A DNA stretch of 64,000 nucleotides from Bog-159 sp963738345. Lineage in GTDB: Bacteria; Acidobacteriota; Terriglobia; Bryobacterales; Bryobacteraceae. The number at the start of each line of letters is the position of its first letter. Within the stretch, counting starts at the first letter, position 1. The translations under genes and the position numbers were made by a program. The notes beneath the pieces were generated by a model, which worked only from the letters and a program-made list of their open reading frames with translations, had not been told where the DNA came from and did no database searches. The stretch lies in assembly GCA_963738345.1 (NCBI GenBank), contig CAVTWI010000002.1:4588001-4652000 (forward strand), written 5' to 3'. Below are positions 9,420 to 17,541 of this stretch, one piece after another.

Positions 9420-10604
9420 TCAACTCTTTTCGCGCCGGTAGGGCGAACTGATGTAGCGCCGCGATTCGCGGGCGGCTTCTGCGTCCGGCGCATAGGCCAT
9501 GGCCTTCCTGTAGGCCTCGACTGCCAAGCTGTGGCGCTGCGTCAGATCGTAAATCTGGCCCACGCGCATCCACGCCAGCACTCCGGTGTTCAGGTCTACC
9601 TCGTCGGCGTGCGCGGTTACTTTCTGCATGTTCACTAGCGCGTCGTTCAAGTCGTTGTACCAAAACTGAATGGTGCCAAGGTGATAATAAATCGTTTCCC
9701 AAGGCACGCGGGCATATCCGGGCGAGCCCTGCGTTTTTAATTGGGCCACCTGCTGTACAGCCGCCACGGCCTTCTTTCCGTCTCCAATGCCTGAATACAT
9801 CCCAGCCTGCTCAAATCGGAGTAAATAGTTGCGCGGAAAACGCCCGATCAGGCTCTCCACCAGCGGCAGGGCTTTGGCGGGTTGATGCTCGCGGCGGCAG
9901 ATGGCCGCCAGGAAGATTTCGGCATCCACCCGGTTCAGCGAACCATGCGCCGCCACGTCTTCCACCGTGCGAATGCCCTTTGCCTTATCGCCGTGAAAGC
10001 CGATGAGGAAACCGAACATCTTATAAATTGAGGGCAGACTGCCGAGCACGTAGTCGTGCAGGCCCTGCACCAGCCGGGCATCTACATTTTGAGGCTGCAG
10101 TTCGCTCACCCGGTTGTGCATTTTGCGCGCGGTGGTGGAGTCGTGCAGCGCATCCACCCATGCCTTCTCTACCAGAAAATAATAGTTGGCGCGCAAACCG
10201 TAAGTGATGCCCATGGCATAGAGCGCATCGGCGTCGTTGGGATTGCGGTGGATCCTGACCTGCTCCAGATCGAGCGCCTTCTGGATCTCACTTAGGAAGC
10301 GCTTCTTAGTTTCCGCCGAGGGATTCAGTTTGGCGCGCCTTAGCAGCGAGTTATTACCCGTCACCAATTCACTCTCGAGCGCACCGTCGCGAAACATTTC
10401 GCGAAAGACTACCGTTTCGGCGGCATGATTGTGAAGGTCCGGATTGTTGGGATCTTTGGCGATAGCCTGGTCGAAATCCGCCAAGGCCTGATCGTATTCC
10501 AGATTATAGAAGTGGTCGTAGCCCCGGTCGACCAACGTGTCTGCGGCAAACAGACAAGGAGTGAGGCACACGACTGCTATTAGGATGGCCTTCAATATTT
10601 TCAA
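9420..10604 (-). CDS. Secreted TPR-repeat protein
   Basis: This 394-residue protein has a cleavable signal peptide (MKILKAILIAVVCLTPCLFA) followed by tetratricopeptide-like helices along its length. The clearest are YNLEYDQALADFDQAIAKDP, NPNDADALYAMGITYGLRAN and RHSLAVEAYRKAMAYAPDAE. TPR domains mediate protein-protein contacts, and no catalytic motif is present. The order membrane protein (10626-11798), this gene, then the 135-residue hypothetical suggests a three-gene transcript. Confidence 0.78.
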   Translation of the reverse strand: MKILKAILIAVVCLTPCLFAADTLVDRGYDHFYNLEYDQALADFDQAIAKDPNNPDLHNHAAETVVFREMFRDGALESELVTGNNSLLRRAKLNPSAETKKRFLSEIQKALDLEQVRIHRNPNDADALYAMGITYGLRANYYFLVEKAWVDALHDSTTARKMHNRVSELQPQNVDARLVQGLHDYVLGSLPSIYKMFGFLIGFHGDKAKGIRTVEDVAAHGSLNRVDAEIFLAAICRREHQPAKALPLVESLIGRFPRNYLLRFEQAGMYSGIGDGKKAVAAVQQVAQLKTQGSPGYARVPWETIYYHLGTIQFWYNDLNDALVNMQKVTAHADEVDLNTGVLAWMRVGQIYDLTQRHSLAVEAYRKAMAYAPDAEAARESRRYISSPYRREKS

Positions 10605-10625
10605 TTATAGCGGGCGGCGCGCAAG

Positions 10626-11798
10626 TTAACGGCGGATCTTGCGCATCCAAGCGCCCCATGAGAATCCGGCCCTCGCCATTAATGCGCCGAACACCATGGC
10701 CCACGCGATGCGCGTCCAGAACTGCCGCGGGCCAGCCTCTACCTGAGTAAAGACGTTGCGCACCCAATCGTTATCGCTAGGAACGAAAAAAGGAAAGTAT
10801 CCCGATCCAAAGACCCAATTGCGCGCCGTCGGCGTCATGAGAAAATCAGCGAGCGGCCACTGCGCCGCGGCGAGCGCTATGACGAAAACCGGAGCGATCA
10901 CCGCGGCGCGCGCCCAATAGCTTAAGCGCTGCCAGTACGGCCGGGTCAGGTCCAAAAGGAATGCCGGCACGATAATCATGATCGGAAAGTCGGGCGGAAC
11001 GAAATGCGTGACGTTTTGAAACACCGGGCCCAGTTTAGGTTCCGCCGGAAACAACGGCAGAATCCATACGTAGAGCAGGTTCAGAGTGGTGTAAATGCCC
11101 GCTACCGCCGTGCCCGCCCAGCGGAAGTCCGACATGCGGTAGAGTGCAGCCAGAAAGAAGCAGGATCCCAAGGTCATCAGCAAATAGAACAGGGCACTGT
11201 GCATGTAGTTGCGCAGCAAATATTCCTGGAAGATGCCGAACGAAGTCACCAGCAAGAACGTGTATGTGTATAGCATCAGCACGTGCAGCTTAGTGTGCAG
11301 CGCGCCCTCTGCCCGATTCAAATGACCCATGATGAGCAGCAGCGTTCCGATGCGGATGACCAGCATGCCTACTATCAACAGCACGTGCGGCGGGCTGAGC
11401 ACCTTTACGTCGAGGCCATAGGCATCGTGCCACCAGTTGTCAAACGGCGCGGACGTGATCATCGCGACCCCGCCCCAGGCGCATGCAAACGCACCAAGCG
11501 GGCCGCGGAATCCCCACATACCCACCGATCCCGCAGGCGCGGCAGATTGGCGCCCGAACGAATTGGATAGGATCAAATAGCCGCAAGAGATACCCGCCAG
11601 AATGCCACATAGATAAATCAGCATGTGCGGCGCGGTCCAGAACGTATCGCGCCCAATGCTCTTATGCCACGAGATATCCCAAATGCCTCCGATGGAGGCG
11701 GAAGTGATCGCGATGATGCAGGTGGTGATATACCAGGGAACGGATGCCGTGCGATCCGCGGCATGCTCCGCCCAGGTGATTGCAGCGCTCTGAGCCAT
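10626..11798 (-). CDS. Multi-pass inner-membrane protein of unknown function
   Basis: This 390-residue protein has about ten hydrophobic segments, for example ITTCIIAITSASIGGIWDIS, HMLIYLCGILAGISCGYLIL, VLLIVGMLVIRIGTLLLIMG and AVIAPVFVIALAAA. Conserved-looking polar motifs include DISWHKSIGRDTFWTAPH and FDNWWHDAYGLDV. The histidines and tryptophans near the predicted membrane face could bind metal or cofactor, but I do not recognise a family. It heads the possible transcript with the TPR protein. Confidence 0.7.
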   Translation of the reverse strand: MAQSAAITWAEHAADRTASVPWYITTCIIAITSASIGGIWDISWHKSIGRDTFWTAPHMLIYLCGILAGISCGYLILSNSFGRQSAAPAGSVGMWGFRGPLGAFACAWGGVAMITSAPFDNWWHDAYGLDVKVLSPPHVLLIVGMLVIRIGTLLLIMGHLNRAEGALHTKLHVLMLYTYTFLLVTSFGIFQEYLLRNYMHSALFYLLMTLGSCFFLAALYRMSDFRWAGTAVAGIYTTLNLLYVWILPLFPAEPKLGPVFQNVTHFVPPDFPIMIIVPAFLLDLTRPYWQRLSYWARAAVIAPVFVIALAAAQWPLADFLMTPTARNWVFGSGYFPFFVPSDNDWVRNVFTQVEAGPRQFWTRIAWAMVFGALMARAGFSWGAWMRKIRR

Positions 11799-11823
11799 AA
11801 CGTATGTTATGAGTCTAGCAGCC

Positions 11824-13071
11824 CTATTTCACCTTCTCGAGGGCCTGTTCGAAATCCGCCAGAACATCGCGCCAATCCTCGATGCCCACCGAAACCCGCA
11901 CCAGCCCATCACCGATGCCGGCTTCTTCCAGTTCCTTCACCGACATTCCGGAATGGGTGGTCGACTTGGGATGGCACACCAGGGTTTCCACCCCGCCTAG
12001 CGACACCGCGTTACGTCCGATCCGCAGATTGCGCAGGAAATCGAAGGCCTCCGCCCGGCCGGCGAAGTCCAACGAGAAGATCCCCCCCGGATAGGCGCAC
12101 TGTTCCTCATAGATGCGCCGTTGTTCCTTGTCTTCAAACAGCGACGGATAGAGCACGCGCTTGACTTTGGGATGGCCCTTCAGCGCCTCCGCCAACCGCT
12201 GCGCGTTCTTGCTTTGCCGGTTCATGCGTAGCGCCACCGTGGGCAAACGGCCGTCCAGCATCCAGCACTCGTCGGGCTGCAGAATATTGCCGAACATACT
12301 ACGGCGCGCCAGGATCTTGCGCATCAGCAGCGGGTCCGCCGCCAGCGCCACGCCCGCCACCATGTCGCTCATGCCCGAGAGATACTTGGTTCCGGAATAC
12401 AACACCAGGTCTGCGCCCAGCATGATGGGATGTTGGAACACAGGCCCCAGAAACGTGTTGTCTACCATGACGACGGGCCGATCCGGATGATTTTTCGCCG
12501 TATTCGCAGCACGCCGGATGTCGGTCATCACCATGGTCGGATTGGCGGGTGTTTCGAGGAATACGATGCTGAGGTTTTTCGCGGATTGGATGGCGCGGTC
12601 GATGGCTTCCGTGTCCCCGCCTTCCACCGGTATCCCCTGCACTCCAAACGGTTCCAGGAAACTATGGATGAGCCCCGTGGTCCCACCGTAAAGGGGAGTC
12701 GTGTAGACGATGGTAGTGCCTGGTTTCACCACTGCCAGGAACGACGTCATGATCGCCGCCATGCCTGAGTTGAACACTCCCGCGGACTGTGCGCCGGGTT
12801 CCAGCGGGACGATCTGATCTTCGAGAATTTCGGCGTTGGGATGAGAGAAGCGCGAATAAATCAGATCCGCGCGCTCGCCTTCCTCTGCCGGCTTCCTCCC
12901 GGCCAACACCGAGAAGGCATGTTCGGCTTCCTCGGGGCTAGGGAACACGTAAGTGGAACTTCGAAAAACGGCGGGACGCGCCGATCCGAAGGACAAGTGC
13001 GGATCGTAACCGGCCGTCAGCACGGCAGTGCGCGGGCGCACTCCAGCATGTGTTCCGTCGGGATTGGGCAT
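11824..13071 (-). CDS. Cys/Met-metabolism PLP-dependent enzyme (cystathionine gamma-synthase or methionine gamma-lyase type)
   Basis: This PLP enzyme of trans-sulfuration or methionine breakdown has 415 residues. Family motifs are YSRFSHPNAEILEDQI near residue 70, NSGMAAIMTSF, VFLETPANPTMVM, VMVDNTFLGPVFQHP, and the PLP lysine in LYSGTKYLSGMSDMVAG. The C-terminal SLGGVETLVCHPKSTTHSGM is also typical. The open frame continues to 13380, but AGGAGA lies 6 nt before the ATG at 13071 and the upstream part is antisense to another gene, so 13071 is the start. Substrate choice (CGS, CGL, MGL or O-acetylhomoserine sulfhydrylase) cannot be decided here. Confidence 0.93.
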   Translation of the reverse strand: MPNPDGTHAGVRPRTAVLTAGYDPHLSFGSARPAVFRSSTYVFPSPEEAEHAFSVLAGRKPAEEGERADLIYSRFSHPNAEILEDQIVPLEPGAQSAGVFNSGMAAIMTSFLAVVKPGTTIVYTTPLYGGTTGLIHSFLEPFGVQGIPVEGGDTEAIDRAIQSAKNLSIVFLETPANPTMVMTDIRRAANTAKNHPDRPVVMVDNTFLGPVFQHPIMLGADLVLYSGTKYLSGMSDMVAGVALAADPLLMRKILARRSMFGNILQPDECWMLDGRLPTVALRMNRQSKNAQRLAEALKGHPKVKRVLYPSLFEDKEQRRIYEEQCAYPGGIFSLDFAGRAEAFDFLRNLRIGRNAVSLGGVETLVCHPKSTTHSGMSVKELEEAGIGDGLVRVSVGIEDWRDVLADFEQALEKVK

Positions 13072-13134
13072 AAACTCTCCTGTACCGAGTGTACCGCCTC
13101 GCGGCTTATGCATTAAAATAGGAGCGGACCTTGT

Positions 13135-13512
13135 ATGAACACCGACGCCGGCATGCCCGTGCCGCAACTGTTCCGGCCTCACCCGAACCTGGGCGACCAC
13201 GTGAACCGGAACTTCATCGCATCCGAGGTGGAGGGTGGCGTCTTCTTCGACCGGTTGCCGGAAGGCGCAATTCTGCATGTCGAAACGCAAAACCGGGCTT
13301 ATACGCTGGTCAATCGAGGGAACGGGCAGGCACTTATTTCGGGCCACCCCACGTTCTGTCCGGAACCTGTTCTGGTTCACATTGAAGGATCTAATTGGGG
13401 CGGCTCAATGTTGAAAGCGTCGTTCATCGGGCGCGGGATGCACCTGGAATTCCGGCACCCCCAACACCACACTGTGATGACATCCTGCATCGTGGACGTC
13501 AGGGCGGCCTGA
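13135..13512 (+). CDS. Conserved hypothetical protein
   Basis: I do not recognise this 125-residue protein. It is mostly beta-strand in character (GGVFFDRLPEGAILHVETQN, YTLVNRGNGQALISGHP, VHIEGSNWGGSMLKASFI), with no signal peptide, and it could be a small beta-barrel. The start is supported by GGAG about 10 nt upstream of the ATG. It is divergent from the PLP enzyme, with 63 bp between the two starts, so they may share a control region. Confidence 0.65.
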   Translation: MNTDAGMPVPQLFRPHPNLGDHVNRNFIASEVEGGVFFDRLPEGAILHVETQNRAYTLVNRGNGQALISGHPTFCPEPVLVHIEGSNWGGSMLKASFIGRGMHLEFRHPQHHTVMTSCIVDVRAA

Positions 13513-13515
13513 CTG

Positions 13516-14487
13516 CTATTTCGCCGCGGCAACACGTGTCTTGATCATCTCGCGCACCATATCCTCTACCGGCGCCGCTGTGTAATCCTTGGGGATCTCA
13601 AACAGCGATGCGTCCACCGGCGCGGTAGATAACTCCACGGCTTCCTGCTTCATTTCAATGAGGGGTGCGTTGGGGTCGATCGCGGCAAGCGTTGGACCAT
13701 TCTTCGCCATATTCTTAGCCATTTCCGCCAGTAAAGGCATATACATGTCCATTTGGGTGCGCATGACCACGGATTGATTCTTGAACAGATCGTTCAGCAA
13801 GGGGCCAATTGTGTTGGACATGCCCGGCATTTTGCCCAGCAGTTTATTCAACGAGGCGGCCGGATCCACCATATAGCGCTGCCATGCCTGATAACCGGTC
13901 AGTTCGCGGATAGCCGGCACACGTAGGGCTTCCTCTTTCGTGGCGCTCCAAACGTGTAGCACTATTTTGACGCCGGGTCCGTTCTGGGCCGGGCCGGCAG
14001 GTACCGGCAAATCCATGGTTATGGTGACCTCCCGTTCTTCCGACCGTACGCCCTGAATTTCCGCCGTATTGCCGGTGACCTTACTCTCGATGTTGGCCTT
14101 GATCGATCCCATGGCGTCTTGTATTGCTTGAGTCTGTTTGGAATCGGCCTGAGGCATAGCGGCGGCGACTTTGTCCCCGAGTTGCGATGCAGGTAATGTG
14201 GCAAAAGTCTTGTGCGCCGGGTCGACCAGAGTTACTTCCTGTTTGGTGAAATCAAAGATCTCGACCAAACTGCCGGCGGTAGTATAGCCTTGGTTGCCTT
14301 TCATCCGGATGGAGGTGCTGGAAGCTTCTGCGGCTTTCAGGAGTTGCGCCATCATGGGCTGTAAGGCCGCAGCAGGCGTTAACGTGGTTTCGTAGCGGAT
14401 GCTAACGTCCGCAAAAAGAAATGGCCCCCACAAGACTGCGAGGGCCAAAACAGTTGCTCGAGAAGTGTTTCTGCCGGCGAACTTCAT
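13516..14487 (-). CDS. Secreted protein of unknown function
   Basis: This 323-residue protein has an N-terminal signal peptide (TVLALAVLWGPFLFA). The rest alternates strands and helices, with TSIRMKGNQGYTTAGSLVEI and IFDFTKQEVTLVDPAHKTFA, resembling outer-membrane lipoprotein-carrier-like folds in which a bound reporter value is tested, but the match is not certain. Large parts are Ala/Met/Lys rich. Its stop is 3 bp from the stop of the convergent gene before it. Confidence 0.65.
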   Translation of the reverse strand: MKFAGRNTSRATVLALAVLWGPFLFADVSIRYETTLTPAAALQPMMAQLLKAAEASSTSIRMKGNQGYTTAGSLVEIFDFTKQEVTLVDPAHKTFATLPASQLGDKVAAAMPQADSKQTQAIQDAMGSIKANIESKVTGNTAEIQGVRSEEREVTITMDLPVPAGPAQNGPGVKIVLHVWSATKEEALRVPAIRELTGYQAWQRYMVDPAASLNKLLGKMPGMSNTIGPLLNDLFKNQSVVMRTQMDMYMPLLAEMAKNMAKNGPTLAAIDPNAPLIEMKQEAVELSTAPVDASLFEIPKDYTAAPVEDMVREMIKTRVAAAK

Positions 14488-14543
14488 TCCTTCATCTTAC
14501 ACGGCGTAGAACCGTGGAAGACGAAGATCACCGCTGTAATTAG

Positions 14544-15533
14544 TTAATGCCGGTCGCGATGGTACTCGCCACCACGGTGCTCTTCGTGATGCTCTACCCT
14601 AGGTCCTTCCGGCCGCCTTACCGGAACAGCATACGAGTGGACATAACTTCCCCTATTCACCCAAGTCCGTCCCCAAGGGCGATGGTCGATCATAATGTCG
14701 TGAGTCCGCCATCCCAGCGTTGGACCAGCCCATCCGAATGGGGCAAACGCGCCCACAAAGATACCAGGGCCAAAGGTGATCCCACCGCCCACAAAGAATC
14801 CGGCCCGCCGCGGGAAGAATACCACCCGGGGGTCGTAATACGGCACATACACGTAGCCAGGATTTACAGGAATAATCTCAATATCACCGGGCCCCCGATC
14901 CATCACTTGATACTGTGCGTTGCTTTCGAGGTAACCGTACTCCTGAGCCTTCTCGCGCATCCGCTGTACCGCATCCATTACATCCGGCCGTTGCGAAAGC
15001 ACAGCGTTACCAAGTGCCTGTGTCCAACCGGGATCTCGCGCCATCATATCCAACACTGACGGGAAAGGAATCAGTGCTAGTACGCTGGGATCGAACTGGA
15101 GGTTATCCTCGTAGATCGCCCGCGATAGCTCATCGCCCTTCAGGGATGGGTGCTGGTTAGCCCAAGCCGCTGCATCGGGAATTTCGTTTGAATAGGTTGC
15201 TCCAGTGAGCACTTGAGCTAGCAGCGGGTCAGGGTAAAGCGCGATGCGCTGCACCAGGTCGTCCAACTGCTGGGGTGCCATACGCGGCGCCTGTTGTTGC
15301 GGATATCCCTGCGGCGGCGGATATTGTTGTTGTGGTGGATACTGCTGTTGTGGCGGATATTGCTGCTGTGGCGGATATTGCTGCTGCTGTTGCGCTGGAT
15401 ACCCTTGTTGCGGCGGGTAACCCTGCTGTGGTGGAGGGGGCGGTGCCTGCGCCAGGACCGCCAAACTTACGACACCCGCTATCGTCCCTGCCTGAAGAAC
15501 TAATCTCATCATAGAAACATCCCTCCTATTCAA
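14544..15533 (-). CDS. DUF3300 envelope protein with Pro/Gln/Tyr repeat segment
   Basis: This 329-residue protein has a signal peptide (about residues 1-28), then a low-complexity stretch of repeated YPPQQQ units at about 30-80, then a DUF3300 domain at about 85-250 (DDLVQRIALYPDPLLAQVL, YSNEIPDAAAWANQHP, SVLDMMARDPGWTQALG, VYVPYYDPRVVFFP). The C-terminus is Arg/His/Glu rich (RVEHHEEHRGGEYHRDRH). DUF3300 proteins are exported and of unknown role. The repeat uses near-identical codons, so replication slippage could change its length. It lies next to another protein with YPNQQ repeats. Confidence 0.85.
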   Translation of the reverse strand: MNRRDVSMMRLVLQAGTIAGVVSLAVLAQAPPPPPQQGYPPQQGYPAQQQQQYPPQQQYPPQQQYPPQQQYPPPQGYPQQQAPRMAPQQLDDLVQRIALYPDPLLAQVLTGATYSNEIPDAAAWANQHPSLKGDELSRAIYEDNLQFDPSVLALIPFPSVLDMMARDPGWTQALGNAVLSQRPDVMDAVQRMREKAQEYGYLESNAQYQVMDRGPGDIEIIPVNPGYVYVPYYDPRVVFFPRRAGFFVGGGITFGPGIFVGAFAPFGWAGPTLGWRTHDIMIDHRPWGRTWVNRGSYVHSYAVPVRRPEGPRVEHHEEHRGGEYHRDRH

Positions 15534-15546
15534 AAGCTTAAGTCAA

Positions 15547-16767
15547 CTAGCGGCGCCAAGCGCGACCCCAGCCCCAGCCAGCACGACCCCAGCCCCACCC
15601 CCAGCCGCGGCCGACATAGAGACCGACGCCCGGCCCCCAGTAATAAGGGTAACCATAAGCATAGGTATAAGGATACGGATAGGCTGCGCCATACGGAGCG
15701 CCATAATACCCTCCGTAGCCCGGCCCGGGGCGATTCTGCACATCGTAAGGCCGTTCATAATCGTAGGGACCAGCCCAGCGAAACGCTTGTGTTGCGGTTT
15801 CGGTCGAAACTACGACAGGAGCTTCAACCCGGAAAGTCAGAATCTGTTCGGGATAGAGGTAGGTCGGACGGCCTCGGGTCAAGAGTACGCCGATGATGCC
15901 CGCCGCCGCTCCAGCGCCCGCGCCAATCGCTGCTCCCCGGCCCCAGTCGGCCGCCGCACCAATAGCTGCGCCGGTCGCCGTCGTTGCGCCAACCGCACCA
16001 ACATCACGGCCTACGGACGTCGGACCATTCTTTCCAATCAACTGCGTTTGGACCGGCACCGGTTGTCCATCGGCCAACGTCAAGTCCATCAACTGAACAG
16101 CTAACCGCGACACGCCTTCTACTCGCCCGGCTTTCTTGGCTTCAGTTACTTTGCCACCTACGGTCTGCCCGCGGTCGGCGACTACTACGCCGTCCACTAC
16201 CACAGGCTTGGCCAAAGTAGCGGTGAACTGATCGCCCACCTGATTCCGATCAGACGAGAGCCCTTGATTCAGGCGCACGGTGATATAGGTACCGGGCTTG
16301 ATCGTCAGCTTTGCCGGGATGGGGCCGCGGTCGACATTAGCGGCCGGCGGAGGTCCGCCATAACGTTGGTTGGGATACTGATTGGGATATTGTTGAGCCG
16401 GGTACCCCTGCTGGTTCGGGTATGGCTGGCTCGGATACTGCTGATTCGGATATTGCTGAGTTTGCTGGTTAGGATATTGCGCCGGCGGCGGACCACTTTG
16501 GGAATAATTAGGATCCATGGTGCCCTGCGGACCAGACGCGGGTGCTGGGGCAACGTCCGTTTGAGGCGCAGTTTGATTCTGCGCGGATTGCGCTTGGGCC
16601 GGATCGTCCGCTCTGCGCCATCCGCCATTGGCAGGCGCGGATTGCTGCTGATTATCAGCCGGCGGCGGAGACGGTGCTTGATCCTGAGCGAAGATCCCGC
16701 CTGACCCCAGAATTAGAGTCAGTGCGAAAGAGTAAACCGCAGAACGTGTAACGGAATTGGTGTTCAT
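15547..16767 (-). CDS. Secreted Pro/Gln-rich protein with glycine-zipper segment
   Basis: This 406-residue exported protein has a signal peptide, then a disordered Pro/Gln/Asn/Tyr region with repeated QYPNQ units at about 90-145. A folded domain follows at about 155-260 (KLTIKPGTYITVRLNQGLSS, VGDQFTATLAKPVVVDGVVV), then a glycine-zipper helix (GRGAAIGAGAGAAAGIIGVL), and a Gly/Tyr/Trp-rich tail ending GWGWGRAGWGWGRAWRR. The glycine zipper suggests membrane insertion or oligomerisation. It lies 13 bp upstream of the DUF3300 gene, so the two are probably co-transcribed. Confidence 0.75.
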   Translation of the reverse strand: MNTNSVTRSAVYSFALTLILGSGGIFAQDQAPSPPPADNQQQSAPANGGWRRADDPAQAQSAQNQTAPQTDVAPAPASGPQGTMDPNYSQSGPPPAQYPNQQTQQYPNQQYPSQPYPNQQGYPAQQYPNQYPNQRYGGPPPAANVDRGPIPAKLTIKPGTYITVRLNQGLSSDRNQVGDQFTATLAKPVVVDGVVVADRGQTVGGKVTEAKKAGRVEGVSRLAVQLMDLTLADGQPVPVQTQLIGKNGPTSVGRDVGAVGATTATGAAIGAAADWGRGAAIGAGAGAAAGIIGVLLTRGRPTYLYPEQILTFRVEAPVVVSTETATQAFRWAGPYDYERPYDVQNRPGPGYGGYYGAPYGAAYPYPYTYAYGYPYYWGPGVGLYVGRGWGWGWGRAGWGWGRAWRR

Positions 16768-16955
16768 ATATAGCTGCCTCGTAAATGTCGACGGACACTT
16801 ACATGCATGCGTTGCACCATTTCGATGACGGGCCTATCTCTATGCAAACACACTGTCAACCGGCGATAATTCGTGGCCGGAAACCACCGCCTCTGGTGGA
16901 TTTCAGCCAGTAGAAACCAATAGCTTCCGGTGATAGTCTATAAGGCAGGTGATTT
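16768..16955. promoter_or_regulatory. Divergent promoter region (188 bp, no gene)
   Basis: This is the gap between two divergent low-complexity envelope genes. On the plus strand TATAAG at 16939-16944 is a fair -10 box, with AGGCAGG just before the ATG at 16956; no good -35 box is seen. On the minus strand TTGACA (complement of 16854-16859) is a perfect -35, but the sequence 17 nt further is a poor -10 (TAGGCC). A small hairpin CCACC-N6-GGTGG lies at about 16884-16899. I see no coding potential. Confidence 0.35.
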
Positions 16956-17480
16956 ATGAGAAATACCCTCGTTTTGTTTGCATGTTTATTCTTTGCTACC
17001 GTCGGATTCGCCGCGCAGAGTCACGGCGGAGGCGGCGGACATGGCGGCTTTGGCGGCGGCGGCCACGCCATGAGCGGCGGCGGTCATTCCTATGGTGGTG
17101 GCGCTTATTCCGGCGGGGCGCGCGGGTATAATTACGGCGGACGAAGCTACGGCAGTTACGGCGGGCGTGGCTATGGCGGGTACGGATACCGTGGCGGATA
17201 TGGTTACCGCGGCGGCTATGGCTATCGCGGCTATGGCTGGGGTGGCTGGGGCTGGGGGGGAGGCTGGGGATTGGGACTGGGCTATTGGCCTGGATACTAT
17301 GGTTATGGCTACGGTTATCCTTATGGATATTACGATCCCTATTACTCAGCAGACCCGTATGATTACCCCTATAGCGCCGCGCCATCCTATGGCTACTACC
17401 CCAATGCGTACGTCTACCCGGCTCCGGCAGTAGGAGTTGGCGTCGTTGTGGGAGGCGGCTGGCGGCATTTCGGACGCTAA
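16956..17480 (+). CDS. Secreted Gly/Tyr-rich protein
   Basis: This 174-residue protein has a signal peptide (NTLVLFACLFFATVGFAA), after which nearly the whole protein is Gly/Tyr rich: GGGGHGGFGGGGHAM, repeats of GYRGGYGYRG, WGGWGWGGGWG, and a Tyr/Pro-rich end (YYDPYYSADPYDYPYSAAPS). Such composition is seen in surface adhesin-like, cell-wall and phase-separating proteins. No catalytic residues can be identified. The context is two other low-complexity exported proteins transcribed divergently. Compositional bias makes any homology-based call unsafe. Confidence 0.65.
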   Translation: MRNTLVLFACLFFATVGFAAQSHGGGGGHGGFGGGGHAMSGGGHSYGGGAYSGGARGYNYGGRSYGSYGGRGYGGYGYRGGYGYRGGYGYRGYGWGGWGWGGGWGLGLGYWPGYYGYGYGYPYGYYDPYYSADPYDYPYSAAPSYGYYPNAYVYPAPAVGVGVVVGGGWRHFGR

Positions 17481-17495
17481 TCGATTGACAGAAAG

Positions 17496-17536
17496 CGCCG
17501 CCGTTCGATGACCCCGGCTTCGACGGCGGCGGTTTC
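17496..17536 (+). terminator. Strong hairpin, probable terminator
   Basis: CGCCGCCGT-(T)-CGA at 17496-17508 pairs with TCGACGGCGGCG at 17520-17531 around an 11-nt loop, followed by a short T run. It lies 16 bp after the stop of the Gly/Tyr-rich gene. The T tract is weak, so termination is inferred mainly from stem strength and position. Confidence 0.5.
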
Positions 17537-17541
17537 TCGGT

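Noticed and set aside
13072..13380. N-terminal extension of the Cys/Met PLP enzyme frame
   Set aside because: It has no family homology, is antisense to the gene at 13135-13512, and a good ribosome-binding site marks the start at 13071.
15290..15440. Repeat array as a possible CRISPR
   Set aside because: The units are short codon repeats within a coding frame, with no spacers of constant length.
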